Positions 55,568-63,540 of a stretch of 64,000 bases of DNA are shown in pieces. The stretch spans positions 112,099-176,098 of the forward strand of contig NZ_JAEKKT010000128.1 in assembly GCF_019510245.1 (NCBI RefSeq). The letters are read 5' to 3'. Origin of the DNA: Streptomyces sp. GTDB taxonomy: Bacteria > Actinomycetota > Actinomycetes > Streptomycetales > Streptomycetaceae. Numbering within the stretch: the stretch's first letter is position 1; every line of letters starts with the position of its first letter. The notes under the pieces were generated by a model. That model had not been told where the DNA came from, made no database searches, and saw only the letters and a program-made list of their open reading frames with translations. The position numbers were made by a program, and so were the translations under genes.

Positions 55568-56581
55568 TCAGTCGTTGCCGGGCACCATCGACACCACGAC
55601 CTTGCCGGCCTTGGTGCGGCCCTGCTCGACGTGCGCCATCGCCTCGAGTGTCCGGTCGAACGGGAAGGTGCTGTCGATGACCGGGCGGAGCTTCCCGCTG
55701 TCGTAGAGGGCGCCGAGTTTGCGCAGCTGGGAGCCGTTGGCCTGCATGAAGAAGAACTGGTAGCGCACGCCCAGCGCCTTGGCCTGCTTGCGGATCTTAC
55801 GGCTGAGCGTGTTCATGACCAGGCCCAGGAAGGAGGGGGCGCCGAGCTGCTTGGCGAAGGCGGCGTCCGGCGGGCCGACGACACTGATGGCCAGGCCGCC
55901 GGGCTTCAGCACGGTCAGCGACTTCTCGAGGTTCGTTCCGCCCACGGAGTCCAGCACCAGGTCGTAGCCGGACAGCACCTGGGAGAAGTCCTCCTTGGTG
56001 TAGTCGACGACGACGTCGGCACCGAGGCTCCTGACCAGTTTCTCGGTGTCGGTGTTCGTAGTCGTCGCCACGGTGGCGCCGAGGTGCTTGGCGAGCTGGA
56101 TGACCGTCGACCCGAGGCCGCCGGCACCGGCGTGGACGAGCACCTTCTGACCCGGCTTCACGTGGGCGCGGTCGACGAGGATCTGCCAGGCGGCCAGGGC
56201 CACCAGCGGCACCGCGGCCGCCTCCTGCAGGGTGAGGGAGGCCGGCTTGGGTGCGACATCGTCCATGTCCATCGCGATGAACTCCGCGAAGCCGCCCACC
56301 CGCAGGTCGCGCGGGCGGGCGTAGACCTCGTCGCCGACTTTGAGACCGTGTACGGCGGAGCCGGCCCGGGTCACGACGCCGGCCACGTCGTGGCCGAGCA
56401 CGAACGGGGTCTTGTACTTCAGGAGCTGCTTGAACTCCCCGTTGCGGACCATCTTGTCCAGCGGGTTGATGCTGGCGGCGCTCACTCTGACCAGGACGTC
56501 CCGGTCCCCGACGGCGGGCTCGGGCACCTCCGCGGCGCGCGCGCCGTCCTTGCCGTACTTCTCGACGACGAAGGCCTTCAT
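55568..56581 (-). CDS. Zinc-independent MDR (quinone-oxidoreductase type)
   Basis: The 337-residue protein has a GroES-like start (VLVRVSAASINPLDKMVRNG, GHDVAGVVTRAG) and a Rossmann fold with VLVHAGAGGLGSTVIQLAKH. There is no zinc-site cysteine cluster, as in quinone oxidoreductases. It reduces quinones or other electrophiles with NADPH in characterised relatives. Start ATG 56581. The promoter with the HxlR-type operator lies 103-138 nt upstream; the facing HxlR gene is broken, so control is likely lost. Confidence 0.93.
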   Translation of the reverse strand: MKAFVVEKYGKDGARAAEVPEPAVGDRDVLVRVSAASINPLDKMVRNGEFKQLLKYKTPFVLGHDVAGVVTRAGSAVHGLKVGDEVYARPRDLRVGGFAEFIAMDMDDVAPKPASLTLQEAAAVPLVALAAWQILVDRAHVKPGQKVLVHAGAGGLGSTVIQLAKHLGATVATTTNTDTEKLVRSLGADVVVDYTKEDFSQVLSGYDLVLDSVGGTNLEKSLTVLKPGGLAISVVGPPDAAFAKQLGAPSFLGLVMNTLSRKIRKQAKALGVRYQFFFMQANGSQLRKLGALYDSGKLRPVIDSTFPFDRTLEAMAHVEQGRTKAGKVVVSMVPGND

Positions 56582-56683
56582 GTCGGCAGCCTTTCTGCGT
56601 GCGTGTTTCGGTGGTCGATGTGATTCTTCGGGCAGGTCCCCTGCGCGCCCGTTTCTCGCGTCGGCCGGGAGGGCTGCTGGTCG

Positions 56684-56719
56684 TGACGCTACTGGCTGGG
56701 TATAGAAAAGTAAACTCAG
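56684..56719. promoter_or_regulatory. Shared HxlR-type divergent promoter, copy 2
   Basis: This is the twin of 54444-54479: 34 of 36 bases are the same, differing at two purine positions. It lies between the MDR start (56581) and the HxlR start (56739). Confidence 0.65.
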
Positions 56720-56738
56720 GAGAGGTTAGTATCACTGC

Positions 56739-57129
56739 ATGGATGCGAGGACCGAAACCCTTCAGGACGCCGGCGCGGACCCCCGCCTGGACCGGGACAC
56801 GTCAAACTGCTCGATCGGCCGGACCCTTGAGGTCGTGGGTGAGAAGTGGACGATCCTGATCCTGCGCGAGGTCTGGTACGGCTCGTCCCGTTTCGGTGAG
56901 TTCGAACGCGTCCTGGGCTGTCCTCGCAACCTCCTCGCGGCGCGGCTCAAGATGCTGGTGGAGGAAGGGATCCTGGCCACCGAGGCCTACAGGGAGCCGG
57001 GCTCCGCGGCACCGTGGATGCGGCGCGCACGTCGACGCCCAGATCCGCTGCGAACGGGGCCACGCCGTGCAGGCGGAGGACATCGAGAGCATCCCCGGCC
57101 CGGCATTTCGTCTGAAGCCCGCCGAGTGA
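56739..57129 (+). pseudogene. HxlR regulator gene with internal deletion (relic 2)
   Basis: The first 88 codons are a good HxlR winged helix: CSIGRTLEVVGEKWTILILR, FGEFERVLGCPRNLLAARLK, LVEEGILATEAYREPGS. The next expected 50 residues are missing, and the C-terminal text GAHVDAQIRCERGHAVQAED continues in another frame to TGA 57129. The result is a frameshifted gene; as translated, it would run on into unrelated sequence. The ATG at 56739 has no close ribosome site. Confidence 0.8.
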
Positions 57130-57164
57130 ACCGGGCGCGGTTGCGCCAGGGGCTCATGGCGGGC

Positions 57165-57480
57165 TCAGTCTGCCGGCGTGTGCTCGCCGCGTCTGGCCCG
57201 GGCCTGGTGGAGGCGGACCTTCGTGCGGTTGCCGCAGCGGGACATGGAGCACCAGCGGCGGTTGTGGGCGGGGGAGCGGTCCAGGAAGCGCAGGGCGCAC
57301 CTGTTCGCGCCGCAGACACGTACCCGCCGGATCTCCGCCGACAGGAGCCGCTCGACGGCGTCCTGGGCGATCAGTGCCGGCGCGGTTGAGGCATCGGTGG
57401 CGATGCTCGTGGTGCCGGCAGGCTCCGCGAGGACGGCTCGGTCGACCGTCTCGCACAGTCGTGGCCCCACGCCAGGACGG
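57165..57480 (-). pseudogene. Truncated CGNR zinc-finger gene (copy of 61821-62426)
   Basis: The C-terminal zinc finger matches the intact CGNR protein almost residue for residue (RRVRVCGANRCALRFLDRSP, RRWCSMSRCGNRTKVRLHQA). Ahead of it only CETVDRAVLA and ALIAQDAVERLLSAE survive; about 70 residues between them and the whole front are missing. It converges on the HxlR tail exactly as the intact copy does at 61.8 kb. Confidence 0.75.
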
Positions 57481-57648
57481 CGGCAGCGGCGGGGCTCCGC
57501 AAGATCGGTTACGGGCAGTACGTGCTTGCCGGCGCATGGAAACCACCCCTCCCGTGACGAGCCCAACAGCCCCCTAATAACGCGGCGTTGGGCCCCAGCC
57601 GCGGGGCTGATGTCCAGGATTCCAGGTCAAGGCCTGTGTGGTGCGGCC

Positions 57649-57798
57649 AGGGCTTTGTGGGTCGAGGCCGGCGCCCTGCGCGCCCGCAGCGAGGCCACCT
57701 TCCCGCTCGCCGAGGCCGCAAAGGCCCACGTTCTGGGCGAGACCGGCCGCACCACCGGCAAGATCGTGCTGACCGTGGAGGAAACGTCGGCGACATAG
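57649..57798 (+). pseudogene. Tail of an MDR/quinone oxidoreductase gene
   Basis: The frame reads LWVEAGALRARSEATFPLAE, AAKAHVLGETGRTTGKIVLT and stops at 57796-57798. This is the conserved end of quinone-oxidoreductase type MDR proteins (FPLEEAAEAHRLGETGRTTGKLVL). It differs from the tail of the intact MDR gene at 55.6 kb, so it comes from another gene. Confidence 0.6.
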
Positions 57799-57883
57799 AT
57801 CGCCGTCCAAGCCCTCCCTGACCGTCTCCGACGGAGGCGGCACGACCGTCATCGTGGATCGGTGAGGTCGCGTCGGTCTCAGC

Positions 57884-57967
57884 GGGGTTCAGGCGACAGG
57901 CAGGCGCCGTTGTCGGAGCCGACGGCGAGATGCTCCGTCGGCCGGCGCAGTCTGTTGCCTGAACCCC
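57884..57967. other. 84-nt nested stem-loop between converging genes
   Basis: Three stacked stems nest in order: GGGGTTCAGGCGACAG with CTGTTGCCTGAACCCC (16 bp, one G-U), GCGCCG with CGGCGC, and CCGACGG with CCGTCGG around a 9-nt loop. It lies between the MDR tail and the end of the Old Yellow Enzyme gene. It may be a terminator, a mobile-element end or a structured RNA. Confidence 0.55.
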
Positions 57968-58009
57968 GAGGGGCTCAGCGAGGGCTCCGACCGTTGCAGC
58001 CGCAGGGAT

Positions 58010-59257
58010 TCACGACCCGCCTCGCTTGGCGCGGAACGAGGTGCGGCCGTTTCGCCGCACCATCGCGATGGTGGTGGCAAGGCTGCCGCGGTTCAGGTCG
58101 GGGTGCAGGCCGTTGCCGAGGCGATGTATCTGGTCGGTGTGCCAGCTGATGTCCAGTACCCCGTCCAGGACCTTGACGTCGGTGATCTTGCCCAGCAGGG
58201 TTCTCATGCCGTAGCGCACCTGGTGTGCCGTGAGTGCCTCGGCCTGCCCTTCGAGGATGAGCCGGGCCGCGTCCGGCGTGGTGATCGCCGGCCGGCCGAT
58301 GCCGATCACGTCGCATTCGCCGGCCTGTACGGCTTGCTGCATGGCAGCACGGGTGCGGAATCCGCCTGTGACGGCGAGTGGGATGTCGCCCACGAGTTTG
58401 CGAACAGTGCGGGCGTATTCCAGGAAGTACGCCTCGCGTGCCCTGGTACTGGGCGCCGCCGAGCCGCTCATCGCCATGGACTCGTAACTACCGCCGCTGA
58501 CCTCGATGAGGTCGACGCCTTCGTGGGCGAGCGCGGCCAGCACGGCCTGGGACTCGTCTTCGGTGAACCCGCCCCGCTGGAAGTCCGCCGAGTTGAGTTT
58601 GACGCCCACCGCGAAGCCGGGCCCGACGCGGCCGCGGATGCGGCGGACGACCTCAAGGGCGAAACGCATCCGCCGCTCGGGATCGCCGCCCCAGCCGTCG
58701 TCGCGCCGGTTCGACAGCGGTGACAGGAACTGCGAGATGAGATACCCGTGGGCTGCTTGCACCTGTACGCCGTTGAAGCCGGCTGTCTCACACACGGCCG
58801 CGGCCGTGGCGAAGCGCTCGATGATCTCCTCGATCTCGGCCGGTCGCAGTTCGCGCGGCGTCGTGGCTCCGGGCAGTTTCGTCGGGATCGGGCTGGGGGC
58901 CACCGGCGTATGTCCGAGTGCCAGGGGATTGGCCTGGCGGCCGGGGTGGTTGAGCTGTGCCCAGATCGCACCGCCCGAGTCCTGGGCTGACTTGGCCCAG
59001 CGAGAGAGCGCGTCGAGATCACGCTCGTCCTCGATGACGATGTTGCCCGGTTCACCGAGCTGTGCGCGATCGACCATGACGTTGCCGGTGATCATCAGGC
59101 CGTAGCCGCCTCGGCTCCATGTGGAGTACAGACGGCCCAGGCGCTTGTCGGGGGCGTTGTTCTTGTCCCCGAGCGACTCGCTGAGCGCCGACTTCATCAG
59201 GCGGTTGGGCAGTATCTGGCCGTTCGGGAGAGTGAGGGGGGTGTCCAGCGTGTTCAT
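58010..59257 (-). CDS. Old Yellow Enzyme family NADH:flavin oxidoreductase
   Basis: The 415-residue FMN enzyme has PNRLMKSALSESLG (flavin-binding start), IWAQLNHPGRQANP, VQVQAAHGYLISQFLSP with the catalytic His region, NRRDDGWGGDPERRMRFALE, LIEVSGGSYE and DVIGIGRPAI. It reduces activated C=C bonds or nitro and quinone compounds in known relatives. Start ATG 59257 follows AAAGG; the longer frame to 59551 is not family-like. It is second in a unit with hydrolase 2 (gap 133 nt). Confidence 0.94.
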   Translation of the reverse strand: MNTLDTPLTLPNGQILPNRLMKSALSESLGDKNNAPDKRLGRLYSTWSRGGYGLMITGNVMVDRAQLGEPGNIVIEDERDLDALSRWAKSAQDSGGAIWAQLNHPGRQANPLALGHTPVAPSPIPTKLPGATTPRELRPAEIEEIIERFATAAAVCETAGFNGVQVQAAHGYLISQFLSPLSNRRDDGWGGDPERRMRFALEVVRRIRGRVGPGFAVGVKLNSADFQRGGFTEDESQAVLAALAHEGVDLIEVSGGSYESMAMSGSAAPSTRAREAYFLEYARTVRKLVGDIPLAVTGGFRTRAAMQQAVQAGECDVIGIGRPAITTPDAARLILEGQAEALTAHQVRYGMRTLLGKITDVKVLDGVLDISWHTDQIHRLGNGLHPDLNRGSLATTIAMVRRNGRTSFRAKRGGS

Positions 59258-59390
59258 CGGGACCTTTCGGTGTGGTAGAGCGTGACGGGAAGGTGCGCCG
59301 AGCGTGCATGACGGGTTGAGGAGCGAATCCCGGTGCACGTGAGACGCGGCCGGCGAATGTGAGGCCCGCTCCAGCGGCATCCGATCAGGA

Positions 59391-60260
59391 TCAGGACTCG
59401 AGGAAGCCGAGCGCCCTTGCGACGAAGTCCTCGTGGTGCTGGAAGATCCCCCCGTGGCCGGAGTCACGGTAGAGAGGGACGAGTTCGCTGTTGGGCAGAA
59501 GGGCGGCCAGGTCGATCGTGTTCTGGCTGGGCACCATCCGGTCGTTCTCACCGTTGGCCACGAGGACCGGTTGGCGGATGGCCGAAAGGTCCGACGGTGC
59601 CTGGCGGCCCCATCGTCTGACGGCTTTCAGCTGGGCGCGCAGCGACGGCGGCGAGACGTTCCTGTCGCGATCGTCCGTGCGCTCCTTCAGCCGTTCCACC
59701 AGGGCGCGCCCGGCCTGCCGGCCGCCGGCGGTGTCGGTGAAGAAGATGGAGAGCAGCGGGTCCTGGCGGGTCAGGGCGCCCTTGACCGTGGCCTGGATGG
59801 CCAGCGCCGGGACCTTGTCGATGCCGGGCCCTCCGGCGGGGCCGGTGCCCGCGAGGATGACCTTGCGGACAAGGCGCGGTTCCTCCGCCGCGACGACCTG
59901 TGCGATGAAGCCGCCCATCGACAGGCCGAGCAGATCGACCTGGTCGAAGCCGAGGGCACGGATGAACCGCACCCCGTCGTCGGCCATCCCTTCGATCGTG
60001 TCCGGCGTGGAGCCGCCCGACCCACCCACCCCGCGGTTTCCGAAGGTGATCACCCGGCGTCGTGCGGCGAGTCCGTCGACGACGCGCGGATCCCAGTTGT
60101 CCAGGTTTCCGGCCATGTGAATCAGGAGGATCAGCGGCACGCCGTCCTCGGGGCCGAGCTGCCGGTGGACGAAGTCCACCCCGTCCACGGGCAAGGAGCG
60201 CGTCGCCGCGAACGTGTACGACGTTCGTGAGGGGGGTGAGGAGTTTCGCGATGCGCTCAT
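59391..60260 (-). CDS. Alpha/beta hydrolase, TetR module 2
   Basis: The 289-residue hydrolase is a paralogue of the one at 44.7 kb: LIHMAGNLDNWDPRVVDGLA, nucleophile elbow LSMGG, ANGENDRMVPSQNT, and DSGHGGIFQHHED with the catalytic His. Start ATG 60260 follows AGAAGGA. It stands ahead of the Old Yellow Enzyme gene and about 360 nt downstream of an ATTACGnTC operator. The 540-nt gap up to TetR 2 has no gene I can support. Confidence 0.92.
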   Translation of the reverse strand: MSASRNSSPPSRTSYTFAATRSLPVDGVDFVHRQLGPEDGVPLILLIHMAGNLDNWDPRVVDGLAARRRVITFGNRGVGGSGGSTPDTIEGMADDGVRFIRALGFDQVDLLGLSMGGFIAQVVAAEEPRLVRKVILAGTGPAGGPGIDKVPALAIQATVKGALTRQDPLLSIFFTDTAGGRQAGRALVERLKERTDDRDRNVSPPSLRAQLKAVRRWGRQAPSDLSAIRQPVLVANGENDRMVPSQNTIDLAALLPNSELVPLYRDSGHGGIFQHHEDFVARALGFLES

Positions 60261-60617
60261 GTCCGGGTCCTTCTGGTAGGAGTGTCAGGCCGGTCTCGTC
60301 ACCGGACGAAAGGGGTCCCTCACGTCATCAACATGAGGAGTTGGCGACGTTGCTCGCGGCCTGGATCCGGGTGAAGGCCCTCACGGTTGTCTCCGATGTC
60401 GGCACGTGGATTGCGTGTGCAGTTCGTTTCAGGCTTCCCGACGCTGAAAAGTGCTCTGTCTCGGCAGGGCTGCCGACAGGGGGCAGCAGCCCCGGGGTCG
60501 AGTGCGCGCCAGGCGCGTTGGTGCGGTGCTTGTCGCTCACCTCGCGGGCAGCGCTCTTCGGAGTGGCCTTACCTCGCGTCATGGACGCCGACGTGACGGG
60601 CGCCAGTCTTACACCAT

Positions 60618-60637
60618 TTGAATTACGTTCATAATTC
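60618..60637 (-). promoter_or_regulatory. ATTACGnTC operator, copy 3 (before hydrolase 2/OYE)
   Basis: GAATTACGTTCATAATTC (60620-60637) is a perfect dyad with 6-bp arms GAATTA/TAATTC. It shares TTGAATTACGTTC with the site before TetR 2 (61561-61573, other strand). Confidence 0.65.
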
Positions 60638-60799
60638 TAAGGAGCTGGTCGGCGGCCCGCAAGGGGAACCTTTCTCCCGTGTGTCATGTCTCGTTGCGGA
60701 TGCGGCGCTCGTCGGCGACGTGGGTGACCGATCGAGCGGCGCTCGCGGCTCCCTGTGAAGACGCTCGACTCCTGCGATGAGGGGTGACGAGCCGTGGGG

Positions 60800-61498
60800 T
60801 CAGGCAACGTGCCGGTCGGTGGCGGCGGGGGCCATCGGGCGCGGATGATCGTGCTTGCGGGGGAGCGACTGCTGTCGCGAGGGTGGGTGCGGCAGTTCGA
60901 GGTCCTCCTCGTGGGGCTCATTGCCTGCGCCCAGCAGATCGAGGGCGTTGTGGATGCCCTGCTCGAGGAGTTCATCGGCAAGTTGCCGGTCGGCGAGGGC
61001 CCGGGAGAGCTGCAGTGTCCCGGCCATCATGGCGTAGGCGCTCAGTGCCCTGGTGCGGGCCGAGCGCGGATCGCCGGGCGCCAGGCGGGCGGCGATGCCG
61101 TCGATGACCACAAGTACGCCGTCTGTGTAGGCCTGCTTGATGGGGTCTGCGCAGCGCCCTATCTCGTCGAGCAGGGCAGCGGACGGGCAGCCGTCGTCAG
61201 GGCTGTTGCGGTGCCGAGCGGACATGTACCACCGCACGATCTGTTCGAGTCCGTCGCGGCCGGGTGCCGCGTGCGCGACGATGTTCGCGTTCTGTGCGTG
61301 CAGTTGGTCGGCGACGGCAGTGGCGACGAGCTCGTCCTTTGAAGTGAAGTGGGTGTAGAAGGCGCCGTTGGTCAGCCCCGCGTCCTTCATGAGCGTCGCG
61401 ACGCTCGAGCCGTCGATGCCGTCCCGCTTGAGCCGGCGTCCGGCCGTCTCGATGATGCGCTGCCGCGTCACCGGTTTGTGCTCTTTCTCGTATCGCAC
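60800..61498 (-). CDS. TetR family regulator 2 (paired cysteines)
   Basis: The 232-residue TetR protein has HTH RQRIIETAGRRLKRDGIDGS and DAGLTNGAFYTHFTSKDEL; ligand domain with DGCPSAALLDEIGRC (Cys104, Cys116). The last 35 residues are a His/Pro/Arg-rich tail missing from TetR 1 and may be read-through into decayed DNA. GTG 61498 follows GAAGGAG. Regulators of Old Yellow Enzyme genes such as NemR sense electrophiles by cysteines in a comparable stretch; the spacing here is two residues longer. Confidence 0.92.
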   Translation of the reverse strand: MRYEKEHKPVTRQRIIETAGRRLKRDGIDGSSVATLMKDAGLTNGAFYTHFTSKDELVATAVADQLHAQNANIVAHAAPGRDGLEQIVRWYMSARHRNSPDDGCPSAALLDEIGRCADPIKQAYTDGVLVVIDGIAARLAPGDPRSARTRALSAYAMMAGTLQLSRALADRQLADELLEQGIHNALDLLGAGNEPHEEDLELPHPPSRQQSLPRKHDHPRPMAPAATDRHVA

Positions 61499-61554
61499 CC
61501 CATGCTCCTTCGCTTCCCGGAAGGGCCGCTCGCCCTCCGGCTGCTCTGTTCACT

Positions 61555-61573
61555 CTATGTTATGTCGAACGTA
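61555..61573 (-). promoter_or_regulatory. ATTACGnTC operator, copy 4 (before TetR 2)
   Basis: On the minus strand TTGAATTACGTTCGACATA lies 57-75 nt before TetR 2; its first 13 bases are the same as in copy 3. It suggests autorepression. Confidence 0.6.
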
Positions 61574-61669
61574 ATTCAATGGTGCCGGGGTGTGACATGG
61601 ACTCCGCCCGCATTCCCCGGCGCGTTCGCGCCACCAGCATCCGAAGCCGCGCCGCAAGGCCGGCGGTCG

Positions 61670-61804
61670 GCGGTAGTGGCGCGACACCGCGACTGCGGTG
61701 CGCACGTCGACGTCCGGATCCGCTGCGAACGACGCCACCCGGTGCAGGCCAAGGACATCGAGAGCGTCCCCGGCCCGGCCTTTCGTATGAGGTCGCCCGA
61801 GTGA
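61670..61804 (+). pseudogene. HxlR regulator tail (relic 3)
   Basis: The frame reads VVARHRDCGAHVDVRIRCER and RHPVQAKDIESVPGPAFRM and ends at TGA 61804. It corresponds to the C-terminal 45 residues of an HxlR protein, with the HRDCGAHVD part that relic 2 lost. No front exists. It converges on the intact CGNR gene. Confidence 0.7.
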
Positions 61805-61820
61805 GCTGAGGACTCCTCCG

Positions 61821-62426
61821 TCAGCTTTCCGTGATCCGGCCGCTCTGCCGTGTACGCGCCTGGTGGAGGCGGACCTTGGTGCGGTTTCCACAGCGGGACA
61901 TGGAGCACCAGCGGCGGTTGCGGGCCGGGGAGCGGTCCAGGAAGCGCAGCGCGCAGCGGTCCGCTCCGCAGACGCGTACGCGCCGGATCTCGGCGGACAG
62001 AAGCAGGTCGACGGCGTCCTGGGCGATGAGCGCCAGCGCGAGTATGGGGTCGGCCGCGAGGGGCGCGGTGCCGCCGGGCTCCAGGCGGTCCTCGGTGATG
62101 ACGAGTTGCAGGGCGGGTCTGGGGGCCGCCGCTGCCGATCGGTTGAGCAGCGTCACGTCGCCGGATGCGGGCAGTCGGCCGGCGGCGACCGCCAGTACGG
62201 CCCGGTCGACGCTCTCGCGCAGCCGTCGGGCGGACAGGAGAATGGCTGCAGTGGCGGCGTCGGTGGTCCCCGGTGCGAGCAGACGGGCCTGCCGGAGCCA
62301 GCCCATCAGGTCGTCCGGTCCCCGGAGTGTCTCCTCGGGAGTGGTCCTCCACCGGCTCCGGAGGGTGTTGGCGAAGTCCAGGCAGACCCGTCCGCCGTCC
62401 CAGATCCACACGTCGTCTGTTGCCAC
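61821..62426 (-). CDS. ABATE-domain CGNR zinc-finger regulator
   Basis: The 201-residue protein has an ABATE domain (GGRVCLDFANTLRSRW, PDDLMGWLRQARLL, ARRLRESVDRAVLAVAAGRL) and a CGNR zinc finger (RVCGADRCALRFLDRSP, RRWCSMSRCGNRTKVRLHQA: C-x4-C and C-x4-C). These are predicted stress-linked transcription regulators. GTG start 62426. It diverges from the hydrolase at 62492 over a 65-nt gap with a dyad. A truncated copy lies at 57165-57480. Confidence 0.9.
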   Translation of the reverse strand: MATDDVWIWDGGRVCLDFANTLRSRWRTTPEETLRGPDDLMGWLRQARLLAPGTTDAATAAILLSARRLRESVDRAVLAVAAGRLPASGDVTLLNRSAAAAPRPALQLVITEDRLEPGGTAPLAADPILALALIAQDAVDLLLSAEIRRVRVCGADRCALRFLDRSPARNRRWCSMSRCGNRTKVRLHQARTRQSGRITES

Positions 62427-62447
62427 GGCTCCATTCTGCCCGCTAGC

Positions 62448-62468
62448 CTAACCGTCTAAGAGGGTTAG
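62448..62468. promoter_or_regulatory. Dyad between CGNR and dehalogenase-like genes
   Basis: CTAACC, 9 nt, GGTTAG: a perfect 6-bp dyad in the 65-nt gap between divergent starts. It is the obvious site for the CGNR protein to control both genes. Confidence 0.5.
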
Positions 62469-62491
62469 CTCGGGTCGGGGAGGCGCACTCC

Positions 62492-63364
62492 ATGGGACAG
62501 CCGACGGTGACGACCGGAGTGACGCGGGTGGACGGGGTCCGCCTGCACTACGTCCGAGCCGGGGCCGGACCTCTGCTTGTCCTGCTCCATGGCTGGCCGC
62601 AGACCTCCGACTGCTGGCGGCCGGTGTTGGCGGATCTCGCCGCCGAGCACACGGTGGTGGCGCCGGACCTGCGTGGATACGGCCTGAGCGACAAGCCCAC
62701 CACGGGTTACGGCAAGCGGCGGATGGCCGCCGACATGGCAGGCCTCGTCGAGGCGCTCGGCTTCGAGCGGGCCCAGGTCGTGGGCCACGACCGCGGCGCT
62801 CGCGTGGGGCACCGCTGGGCGCTGGACCGTCCGGACCAGGTGGAGCGGCTGGCCGTGCTCGACATCGTTCCCACCCGGGAGATGTTCCGCCGCCTGGACG
62901 CCTCGCTCGCCTCCGGGTACTGGCACTGGCTGTTCCACATGCAGCCCGATCTGCCCGAACGCCTCGTGGGGCGCGACATCCGCGGGTATCTCGAGTACTT
63001 CTTCGAACGGTGGACCTACAACCGCCACGGACTCACAGTCGATGCGGTCGACGGCTACGTCCGTGCGTTCTCCCGCCCGGGTGCCCTGCGCGCGAGCCTG
63101 GACGACTACCGCGCCATGGAGGAGGACACCGCGCTCGACGACATCGACGCCGCCGAAGGCCGCCGCCTCACCATGCCACTGCTGGCCCTGTGGGGTTCCG
63201 AGGGGCTGCCTGCCCGCTTGCCGGCGCTGGAGATCTGGCGGGACTATGCGGACGACGTCACCGGTGCCGAGATCGCGGAGTGCGGCCACTTCATCCCGGA
63301 GGAGCAACCGAAGGCGCTGTTGGCACATCTGTGGCCTTTCCTGGCCGGCAAGACGAACCGGTGA
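62492..63364 (+). CDS. Alpha/beta hydrolase, epoxide hydrolase/haloacetate dehalogenase type
   Basis: The 290-residue protein has HGWPQTSDCWRPVLADLA, DLRGYGLSDKP, and a nucleophile elbow GHDRGARVGHRWALDRPDQ where Asp replaces Ser, as in haloalkane/haloacetate dehalogenases and epoxide hydrolases. A late His is in ECGHFIPEEQP. It therefore likely hydrolyses an epoxide or a carbon-halogen bond through an ester with Asp. Start ATG 62492. Divergent CGNR gene likely regulates it. Confidence 0.93.
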   Translation: MGQPTVTTGVTRVDGVRLHYVRAGAGPLLVLLHGWPQTSDCWRPVLADLAAEHTVVAPDLRGYGLSDKPTTGYGKRRMAADMAGLVEALGFERAQVVGHDRGARVGHRWALDRPDQVERLAVLDIVPTREMFRRLDASLASGYWHWLFHMQPDLPERLVGRDIRGYLEYFFERWTYNRHGLTVDAVDGYVRAFSRPGALRASLDDYRAMEEDTALDDIDAAEGRRLTMPLLALWGSEGLPARLPALEIWRDYADDVTGAEIAECGHFIPEEQPKALLAHLWPFLAGKTNR

Positions 63365-63492
63365 CCCCCACGGTGAGGGGAACACTGCCCCTCAGCCGAT
63401 CGAGCGCCGACCCGAAAGGCGCGCTGTCCGAGGGGCCTCGACCAGGGTGTGATGACCCCGCACGACGAACGCACCTGTAGGGCAGGTCAGTT

Positions 63493-63530
63493 GAGGGGCG
63501 GCCCCGCTGTGACCGGCTGGGCCGCCCCTC
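63493..63530. terminator. Bidirectional terminator
   Basis: GAGGGGCGGCC and GGCCGCCCCTC pair perfectly over 11 bp with a 16-nt loop. It lies between the hydrolase stop (63364) and the MFS stop (63541) on the other strand. Confidence 0.75.
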
Positions 63531-63540
63531 GGTCCGGGCT

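Noticed and set aside
60261..60617. Minus-strand frame of about 84 codons before hydrolase 2
   Set aside because: Starts without ribosome site and resembles no family; more likely leader or decayed DNA downstream of the operator.
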